A stretch of DNA of 32,655 bases from positions 1-32,655 of the forward strand of contig JAUSKX010000027.1 in assembly GCA_030646675.1 (NCBI GenBank). Reading direction: 5' to 3'. The translations under genes were made by a program, and so were the position numbers. The notes beneath the pieces are model-generated. The model worked only from the letters and a program-made list of their open reading frames with translations. It was not told the origin of the DNA and searched no databases. This DNA comes from Candidatus Azambacteria bacterium. GTDB lineage: Bacteria; Patescibacteriota; Minisyncoccia; UBA10092. This document shows positions 26,501 to 32,655 of this stretch, in pieces; position 1 is the first letter of the stretch; each line of letters begins with the position of its first letter.

Positions 26501-29387
26501 CGCCGGAGTGGTTGAACAGGCCACCACTACCTCGGCGACATTCGGTTCCTATCTTTCGTTCTGGACGACAGGTTCAGGAGGCATACAGGAAAAAATGCGC
26601 CTCACCTCAACCGGCGGCTTGGCTTTGGCAACCACCACAATGCCGTCAGGTTACGGATTTAATGTCGCCACATCTACAAATATCTACGGCAATCTTACCG
26701 TCTCCGGCAACGGAACCATAACCAATGCTTCTTCTACTTACTCAACAGTTTCCGATACTGCTTGGATTAACAATTTGGTCGCCACCAACGCCACTACCAC
26801 GACATTCAGAGCTTCAGGTCTGGCAACATTCGGAGGAAATGTGGGGATTGGGACGACAAGTCCGGGGGCACCGTTAGTGGTGGCAAATACCAGTCAAGCA
26901 TCACAGGCGTGGATAGTAAATAGTACTAACGGGAGGGGCATGTCGTTGAATGGCGACTATCCAGGGTTTGGTGTTAATTCCTATTATGATGGGGGTGCTG
27001 CCTGGAAAGCATTTAATAGTGAATACACCGGCATCTTTCAATTCAATCCGCTTAATGGGAACTGGCAATTCTTTACTGGCAATAATCCAGGTGCTAATCA
27101 AAACATGACGATAACTTTGCCAGTTGTCATCCAACAGGGTGGAAGTGTCGGCATCGGTGGAAACATAAACAACGATGGCACTTTAACAGGGGCAAAGTTA
27201 GTGGTTCAAAGTACCGGCAACGTCGGCATCGGGACGACGAGTCCGAATAATCTTCTGACTATTTCAGGGGCAACCACGCCCTCTCTTGGTTTTACAGTTG
27301 CTAATGGTCTTGGTTGGACAATGGGAATTGATACCGCGGATTCAAACAAGTTTAAAATTGCTTCTTCCACCGCTGTCGGAACAAACACAAGGTTGACAAT
27401 AGATAATTCGGGCAACGTCGGCATCGGGACGACGAATCCGGCAGGTCTTTTAACTCTTCGTACGGCAACAGCACAATCATTGGCTAACTCATTTTCAAGT
27501 TTGCGACTTGAATTACAGACAGCCAGCACTTCCCCTGGCGGCACGGGGCCACAATTAACTTTTGCGCAAAGTTATCATTCAGGTGCTCCAGCTGAAATGG
27601 CAGTAACGGGTGCAATTCGCGGATATAAAACCGGAAATGATTTGGGCTATGGTGGTGGGCTTCAATTGCTTTATCAACCTGATAATGTGGGCTTTGGGAT
27701 GCTTCCCGCCGTCACTTTAACAGGCGGAGGCAACGTTATTGTTAATGGTACTAGCGATACCACATCAAAGTTTTCAGTTTTCGGTGGTGCTAATGTACAT
27801 GCTGGACGCTTCTACGGAAATTCCACTGCAAGTCAAAGTTTGGGCATAAATATTGATGCGGGTACTAATTCAGCAGATTATGCGTTGTATATTAGAAATC
27901 AAGCGGCGTCAGCTGATTATTTGTATGTTAGAGGCGACGGCAACGTCGGCATCGGGACGACGACGCCAAAAGCCCCTTTGCAAATAGGTGGACAGTTATC
28001 CTTTCCGACAGATGGAACCGATGCCGTAATAGCAGATAACCTTTATTACTCTTCCGGGTGGAAGCATATAGCCAATTCTCTTGGTTCAATGGTTTATCAA
28101 CAGGACGGCAGTATTACTCTGTACACGTCAGCAACGGGAGCGGCTGATTCTGCCGCAACATTGGTGTCTGTTATGAGTACGACTGCGGCAGGAAACGTCG
28201 GCATCGGGACGACGGCGCCGGACGGGAAATTACACGTTTTTTCAGGATCAGCAGGGACAGTAACTGCTGATGCTAACGCTGATGACCTTACTGTGGAAAA
28301 TTCCGGTGCGGGCGGAATATCTATTCTGACTCCAGGTGCTTCAGATGGTAATTTATTTTTTGGCAATGAAAGCGAAAATGCCACAGCGCGTATCACTAGA
28401 GAAGCCACTACCGGCGATTTAAAGTTTAGTTTTCAGTCGGGGGTTGGAATATTTAGGTTCCAACAAGACGGCAAGCTCGGCATCGGGACGACGGCTCCTA
28501 CAGCAGGAATAGAACTTGACGTAGAAGGACAAGCAGAATGCGATGGAGCAGGATGTTGGACGGTTGAATCAGACATGGCGTATAAAAAAGACATAATAGA
28601 TTTGAATTATGGTTTAAGCGAGGTTCTACAAATGACCCCAAGAAGATACACCCTTAGAGAAACTAATGAAAATAGTTTTGGATTAATCGCGCAAGAACTT
28701 GAAACAATAATCCCTGAATTAGTTAGAGGAGAAGAGGGTCATAAAAACATAGGATATGACGGACTTGCTCCGATTTTGGTTAATGCGATGAAGGAGTTGG
28801 CATCAACCACAGTATCTTTGCAGAATCAAATTAACGCGTTAGTCGCATCATCAACTTTAACCGCGGCTAATGGAACATTCGCTCTTTCCACTATGAACTC
28901 CGACCTGAACCTCAACGGCTTTGCGATTTTGAATGTTAAGAGCATCACCGGATTTAATAATCTTTGGTCCATAGATTCCGAGGGCAATATTATCGCTAAA
29001 AGCGTTCAAACCCAGGCGTTGACCGTCGGCGGCGGCGCTGCCTCCGGCATCACGGTTTATGACCGCCAAACTTCGGCTCCAAAATGTATATATATAGAAG
29101 GAGGGGCGATTATGGCTTCGGATGGCGCCTGTGGCAGCACAATTAACGCCGGAGTTATCGCGCCGATTTCCCAAACCATCCCGGTTGCTACCTCCTCGGT
29201 TTCGGAAATCAATACGGCGACCTCAACTCCAGAGATAATAATTCCGCCGGCAGAGACGGCGACAAGTACGCCGGAAATACTGCCGACCGAAACGGCAACC
29301 TCAACCGAGCCGATTATTATTGACACGGCAACCACTACACCGGACATAATAATTCCACCGGTGGAAACGGCGACAACAACGCCATGA
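23517..29387 (+). CDS. Giant surface fibre protein: N-terminal HTH (excisionase-like), TM, coiled/beta repeats, S74 intramolecular chaperone, T/P-rich tail
   Basis: IPLAEAGEILGTSRDYLNVLVRRGKLRAVKLGRNWFTTDEWISEY (HTH); LSIASALAGLVLIVSLGMAAGVF (TM); repeated GNVGIGTT(S/T)P; SDMAYKKDIIDLNYGLSEVLQMTPRRYTLRETNENSFGLIAQELETIIPELV (S74). Start codon uncertain (TTG 23517 or GTG 23547). Confidence 0.85.
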   Translation: MIGYQSKNKFVLNLPEEIKNTKQNSRYIPLAEAGEILGTSRDYLNVLVRRGKLRAVKLGRNWFTTDEWISEYKAPAGKLEQEEKAELASLRDASLAERLERVESRFENISTFRDKEISKKIYSVVSSQEIKLPSRKLEPEEKTKILESVKERIQTIDSNNFHNVSKKLGIRKSLESWSAKKLSIASALAGLVLIVSLGMAAGVFNFSPFGGSPVGGQFSRIAGQANIFSNFPNDVSQFTNWLANGINKSISIFNPSQTDLTIEELESGKSKIAVQEETLNSINSLAQAEALDSQAIEEYQNIASGETGTGGQTVSISGSNFSLLENRLSLIETNLRDQSELFNSELSVQKKTILGTLGALFGIAKMVPEHPGSTIVVQGQPATLTTYSVSPQVQSGFDRLSATYLSVANDATINGSLTVKSGGNFNSLGVSGNTSLNTLSVSGLSSLTTLNISGDSTLNNLTLSGTLDASASSVIFANASTTNLTVSGNTWITNGTITNGTITNGTITNASTTYATLPTFWGTNGTITNASTTYATLPNFWSTNGTITNASTTYLTVGSNFWGDAGLVSTAIQTPLIWNNGTLTASTTGANPIIFATNSLERMRIDANGYVAIATTTMPVGFGFNIATSTFTYGNQFISGGLGVGIATTTNGVLQTSGDASIGGNLYVSGNSTIASNLTVIGASSANTLTINSSINSNLVPDQNAARDLGSTSMYWKNAYISTLTVNSISAASTTIGGTQSDTFTINSDNATADNETETLIFFRGQIQPNALLTWNSATSSKRFEFNQSLYINNGSASTTNPTFTIQSIANQTANALQIIDNNSSAYFTVNPTGSKTTMVNASTTYATLTNFWGTTGNVANLTVTNASTTNLSISGNLWGAGSILLSDGLLGSPSLSFTNDTDSGLYRVSDNKMSFVTGSAVALTIDSQQYVGIGAVTSPQATIDIGTNDIYNNTIVDTAIIRHNTTGTAANGLGTALSFWGEAVEGTSQQLARIAGVVEQATTTSATFGSYLSFWTTGSGGIQEKMRLTSTGGLALATTTMPSGYGFNVATSTNIYGNLTVSGNGTITNASSTYSTVSDTAWINNLVATNATTTTFRASGLATFGGNVGIGTTSPGAPLVVANTSQASQAWIVNSTNGRGMSLNGDYPGFGVNSYYDGGAAWKAFNSEYTGIFQFNPLNGNWQFFTGNNPGANQNMTITLPVVIQQGGSVGIGGNINNDGTLTGAKLVVQSTGNVGIGTTSPNNLLTISGATTPSLGFTVANGLGWTMGIDTADSNKFKIASSTAVGTNTRLTIDNSGNVGIGTTNPAGLLTLRTATAQSLANSFSSLRLELQTASTSPGGTGPQLTFAQSYHSGAPAEMAVTGAIRGYKTGNDLGYGGGLQLLYQPDNVGFGMLPAVTLTGGGNVIVNGTSDTTSKFSVFGGANVHAGRFYGNSTASQSLGINIDAGTNSADYALYIRNQAASADYLYVRGDGNVGIGTTTPKAPLQIGGQLSFPTDGTDAVIADNLYYSSGWKHIANSLGSMVYQQDGSITLYTSATGAADSAATLVSVMSTTAAGNVGIGTTAPDGKLHVFSGSAGTVTADANADDLTVENSGAGGISILTPGASDGNLFFGNESENATARITREATTGDLKFSFQSGVGIFRFQQDGKLGIGTTAPTAGIELDVEGQAECDGAGCWTVESDMAYKKDIIDLNYGLSEVLQMTPRRYTLRETNENSFGLIAQELETIIPELVRGEEGHKNIGYDGLAPILVNAMKELASTTVSLQNQINALVASSTLTAANGTFALSTMNSDLNLNGFAILNVKSITGFNNLWSIDSEGNIIAKSVQTQALTVGGGAASGITVYDRQTSAPKCIYIEGGAIMASDGACGSTINAGVIAPISQTIPVATSSVSEINTATSTPEIIIPPAETATSTPEILPTETATSTEPIIIDTATTTPDIIIPPVETATTTP
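25026..25184 (+). repeat. 60-bp tandem repeat in the giant gene
   Basis: Units at 25026-25085, 25086-25145 and partial 25146-25184 encoding NGTITNASTTYATLP(T/N)FW(G/S)T; preceded by 15-bp subrepeats from 24996. Confidence 0.9.
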
Positions 29388-29598
29388 AAAAAATAAAAAT
29401 CCCATCCGAAGACAGAATTTTTAATGTGGAGTCAAGGGGAATTGGACCCCTCAATCCGAGCGTCGACCACAGATTGCCTCACCAGAGGTGGCCCCTTAAA
29501 CTCCACATTGATAATATTATCAAGAATACGGACAAAAAGAAAATCCGAGAAAAAATCTCGGACTTTCAGAGCCACAATTTGCAATCTGTGGTCGACTT
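29387..29598 (-). ncRNA. Candidate structured ncRNA of unknown family (about 212 nt)
   Basis: Minus-strand TTGACA (29632-29627), 16-nt spacer, TATACT (29610-29605); terminator AAAAATTCTGTC-TTCG-GATGGGATTTTT (29422-29395) then ATTTTTTT; internal helices described in findings. Confidence 0.72.
29395..29422 (-). terminator. Minus-strand rho-independent terminator with C(UUCG)G tetraloop
   Basis: 12-bp stem (with G-U pairs), UUCG loop, followed by A then seven T on the minus strand; no T tract on the plus strand. Confidence 0.85.
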
Positions 29599-29668
29599 AC
29601 CGCCAGTATATCACATTAACAGGTCGTGTCAATAGTTAATTTGTGGATAACTTTTAGCGAAAAATAAC

Positions 29669-30991
29669 ATGTTAAATATAGAAAATTTTTTACAAAAAAT
29701 CTCCGAAAAAATCGCCCAATTTCGTATCACGCTTACCCGTGAGGTGGCCAAATTTTCCAAAACTCGTGAGATTTCAACCCCCCAAAGTGATGAGATTTCC
29801 CGTGAGGTAATGAGAAGCAAGAGCCTTAGTCCCGATCCGTCCCTTTGCCCTTACTGCAACTCCAAAGAATTTGTTAAACGTGGCTTGCGAAAAAAGAAAC
29901 TGGAAACCGTCCAGCTGTATCTTTGCGGCGCCTGCAAAAGAACCTTCACTTCGCAATTCATAAAAGGCAGGCACTTTCCAATGAACTTGGTTATTGAAGG
30001 CCTGAATTATTATAACTTGGGGTTCGGGCTGGAGGAGACCTGTAATTTACTTAATCAAAAGTTCGGGGTCAGGCCGGAAGCATCGACACTTTCAAATTGG
30101 ACATCTCAATATTCGGAATTATGCAGATATTCGCGCCTGCGGCCTTTTGCGGTAAAAATGTTCAAGCCGGAAGACACGGTGGAGACCACAAGCATGGCTC
30201 ATCGCCAAATCTACCGTTTTCGCTACCATCGCGCCAAAATGAAAATTCTTTTGGAGGACTACAAGCACCGCAACTTCGGCCCGCTCAAGGAATATCTGGA
30301 AGCCGTGTCGAGCGAAACCCCGCACCAGTATTTCCAGGACGGCCTGCGTATTTCGGAAATAAAAACCAAGTTCGACAAGGCGCAGATGATTATAAGGAGC
30401 AAAACGAATTACGCCAACGCGCTGGCAAAGTTTGTTTTGCAGTCGGTGAAGGAAAACAAATTCCGGCATGAGGCGCTTCAGAGGTTTTTTATCGCCAACG
30501 ACTCGGTAACCGTGGCCTCCGAAGTTCCGGTGTATATAAAGAAGGAAGATATCGAGCATATGGAAAATACTCTTGGTTTTAAGATTTTGGATGAAGAAAT
30601 TCGGGTAAAGGGACAAAAGGAAAATGGGGAAAAGGGACGAGTGCCAAAGGCAACTTCAAATTCGGCACTGGACGGCCTGCCCCGTCTGCTGACGGGGCAT
30701 ATCGACCTGGTTCAAGTTCGCAACGGAATGATTCACATTCTGGATTACAAGCCGAACGCGGCCAAGGAAAAACCGATTGAACAGCTGACTTGGTACGCTC
30801 TCGCCCTGTCGCGGCTCACCGGCTTGCGGCTGTACGAGTTCAAGTGCGGGTGGTTCGATGACAAGGATTATTTTGAATTTTATCCGCTTCACGTGGTTTA
30901 TAAAATGAAAGACAGAAAAAAGAAAAAAGTGAGGTTCAAGAGCGGAGATTCAGTTGAAATCCCGGAAAATAATGAAATAAAAGTTGTATGA
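29669..30991 (+). CDS. Zinc-ribbon/HTH (transposase-like) + PD-(D/E)XK nuclease-like protein
   Basis: CPYCNSKEFVKRGLRKKKLETVQLYLCGACKRTFT zinc ribbon, helical transposase-like segment, C-terminal GHIDLVQVRNGMIHILDYKPNA (D...DxK). Confidence 0.7.
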   Translation: MLNIENFLQKISEKIAQFRITLTREVAKFSKTREISTPQSDEISREVMRSKSLSPDPSLCPYCNSKEFVKRGLRKKKLETVQLYLCGACKRTFTSQFIKGRHFPMNLVIEGLNYYNLGFGLEETCNLLNQKFGVRPEASTLSNWTSQYSELCRYSRLRPFAVKMFKPEDTVETTSMAHRQIYRFRYHRAKMKILLEDYKHRNFGPLKEYLEAVSSETPHQYFQDGLRISEIKTKFDKAQMIIRSKTNYANALAKFVLQSVKENKFRHEALQRFFIANDSVTVASEVPVYIKKEDIEHMENTLGFKILDEEIRVKGQKENGEKGRVPKATSNSALDGLPRLLTGHIDLVQVRNGMIHILDYKPNAAKEKPIEQLTWYALALSRLTGLRLYEFKCGWFDDKDYFEFYPLHVVYKMKDRKKKKVRFKSGDSVEIPENNEIKVV

Positions 30992-31401
30992 CATACAAAT
31001 TTTCGGTGAAAAAACCTGTCCATAGCTTTAGGGATTTAGAAGTTTACCAGAAAACAATGGAGGCGTCGGTTATCGTTGTCAAAAACCTGAAAGCGAAATT
31101 AACCCAGTTGAGATACCCGTTTGTGGAAGGAATGACGCAGTGCTCAATGTCTGTCCCTCTATATATAGGAGAGGCGCACTCCATCAGGTTTGGAGACCAT
31201 CCGCGGGGGATTCTTCTTTTGGAAAATGCCATGGCCGGCTGCAACAAGATGATTATTTATCTGGAGCAGGCGCGGGGGATTTACGGCAGTAAATTGGATT
31301 TCGATTTGATTGACGACTTAATCAAGAAATACGCCGAAACCCGGACAAAAATTTTCCGCCTGGAAAAAGCGTGGCAGAAATTCACTCCTCCGCAGCAATG
31401 A
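30988..31401 (+). CDS. Four-helix-bundle protein (S23/IVP-like)
   Basis: SFRDLEVYQKTMEASVIVVKNL...; ATGA overlap with the upstream gene. Confidence 0.65.
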   Translation: MTYKFSVKKPVHSFRDLEVYQKTMEASVIVVKNLKAKLTQLRYPFVEGMTQCSMSVPLYIGEAHSIRFGDHPRGILLLENAMAGCNKMIIYLEQARGIYGSKLDFDLIDDLIKKYAETRTKIFRLEKAWQKFTPPQQ

Positions 31402-31442
31402 TAATTTTAAATTTTAAATTATAAATTTTAAATCAAATCAAA

Positions 31443-31820
31443 ATGATTGAATTTTCAAATAAATATAATTTAGAAGAAAGAACATCCAAATTTGGGGAAA
31501 ATATTATTGATTTTTGCAGGAAAATAACGCAGGATGTTGTTACAAGGCCAATTACTAGCCAATTGATTCGTTCCGCAACTAGCATAGGTGCCAATTATAT
31601 GGAAGCCAATGGTGCTAGTTCAAAGAAAGATTTTAGAAATAAAATTTATATATGCAAGAAGGAGTCAAGGGAAACGAAGTACTGGCTTCAAATGATTGCT
31701 AAAGCAGATTCAGAAGCAAAAGAAAAGGCAAGAATTTTGTGGAAAGAAGCTCACGAATTAACACTTATATTTTCAAAAATTTTATTGACCATAGAGAAGA
31801 AGGGAAATTTTAAAAGCTAA
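31443..31820 (+). CDS. Four-helix-bundle protein (S23/IVP-like)
   Basis: LEERTSKFGENIIDFCRKITQDVVTRPITSQLIRSATSIGANYMEANGASSKKDFRNKIYICKKESRETKYWLQMI, typical of the family. Confidence 0.85.
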   Translation: MIEFSNKYNLEERTSKFGENIIDFCRKITQDVVTRPITSQLIRSATSIGANYMEANGASSKKDFRNKIYICKKESRETKYWLQMIAKADSEAKEKARILWKEAHELTLIFSKILLTIEKKGNFKS

Positions 31821-31916
31821 ATTTTAAGTTTTAAATGAATTGTTTAATTTAAAAATTTAATAAATTAGATTTCAATTAAAATTTAAAATTTATAATTTAA
31901 AATTAGAAATAAAGCC

Positions 31917-32655
31917 ATGGACATAAACATCAGACAAGAAACGGAAAAATTTCAGGATGCGCGACCGAAAGTGCGAGAGGTCGCCTTTCACACGGTTCCT
32001 CCGAGAGCGCTTCACTACTGGTCGGCTATAGGCCGCTGGGCGCTGATTATTTTCGCGGGCCTGGTCCCTATTTTCTTTTTGCCTTTTACCGATTTGCCCG
32101 TCGCCGCCAATAAAGAAATTTTGGTTTTCGCGCTGATTCTAATTTCTTTTTTCGCGCTTTTGGGAAAAATTTTGGTTGAAGGCCGCATTCGCTATCCCGG
32201 GCATCTTTTGACAATCGCTCTTGTTGTTTTGATTGTTGTTTGGGGCGTGTCGGCGTTTTTGTCTTTCAATCAGTATGCCAGTTTAATCGGTTACTGGGCG
32301 GCTCCGGACAGCTTTTTCGCTATTTTGCTTTTTTCCGTTTTAACGTATTCAATCGCGGCGACATTCAATCGCAAAGATATCATTGTTTCGCTCCTTGTTT
32401 TTTTGGCATCACTTTCTATTTTGGGGCTTTTTGAACTGTTTCAGCTTGCCAAGGTTTTTATTCTGCCTTTTGAGTTTGCCAAGAACGCCGGTTTTAATCC
32501 GATTGGCTCAATTAACGAACTTGGAGCGCTGCTGGCTTTCGGGCTGGTTCTTGCGGCCGGGCTAATATCCAGTTCCGAGTCGCCACTTCTGAAACGATTT
32601 TTGAGCTTGGCCGCCATCATATTTATTGTAAATCTTGTTATTATTGATTTTTGGG
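31917..32655 (+). CDS. O-antigen ligase/polymerase-like multi-TM protein, incomplete at window end
   Basis: ATG 31917, open to the window edge: MDINIRQETEKFQDARPKVREVAFHTVPPRALHYWSAIGRWALIIFAGLVPIFFLPFTDLPVAANKEILVFALILIS...; absent from the ORF track because it has no stop in the window. Confidence 0.7.
   Translation, partial: MDINIRQETEKFQDARPKVREVAFHTVPPRALHYWSAIGRWALIIFAGLVPIFFLPFTDLPVAANKEILVFALILISFFALLGKILVEGRIRYPGHLLTIALVVLIVVWGVSAFLSFNQYASLIGYWAAPDSFFAILLFSVLTYSIAATFNRKDIIVSLLVFLASLSILGLFELFQLAKVFILPFEFAKNAGFNPIGSINELGALLAFGLVLAAGLISSSESPLLKRFLSLAAIIFIVNLVIIDFW

Noticed and set aside
23517-29387. Giant fibre gene as a second DGR target
   Set aside because: No segment resembling the TR was noticed in it; its repeats are not adenine-biased variants of 11719-11850.
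29427-29506. Canonical tRNA on the minus strand
   Set aside because: Acceptor-like and T-arm-like helices exist, but the T-loop is TCCAATT, no 7-nt anticodon loop fits, and the D-arm is not canonical; treated as tRNA-like part of an ncRNA.

Overview
The window looks like a chromosomal segment of a Patescibacteria/CPR (Parcubacteria-like) bacterium. That assignment is an inference from protein style, gene content and small repeats, not a database result. The left and centre form a translation-rich core: tRNA-Arg(CCG), infC-rpmI-rplT, tmRNA and smpB, and five aminoacyl-tRNA synthetases (argS, ileS, glyS, metG, leuS), plus recO, an M16 peptidase, an AI-2E family transporter and tatD. Accessory features are: (1) a complete diversity-generating retroelement (DGR) at about 10690-13259, with a 132-bp VR/TR pair differing at 25 adenines and 1 non-adenine by hand count, a DGR-type RT, and an Avd-like gene on the opposite strand; (2) a candidate structured ncRNA on the minus strand (about 29387-29598) with a good promoter, a C(UUCG)G terminator and a 16-bp internal complementarity, divergent from a zinc-ribbon/HTH + PD-(D/E)XK-like gene that is followed by two four-helix-bundle genes; (3) several families of palindromic or low-complexity elements inserted in frame in essential genes (argS, ileS, recO, metG); (4) a PaaX/Cas2-like gene surrounded by copies of a TTTGTTATAAATGCTATAGCAT palindrome; (5) a 1956-aa HTH + TM + fibre + S74-chaperone protein with near-identical recombination-prone nucleotide motifs; (6) an smpB gene with an in-frame TAA next to an intact-looking tmRNA. 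All calls are by eye; no searches, folding programs or alignments were run.
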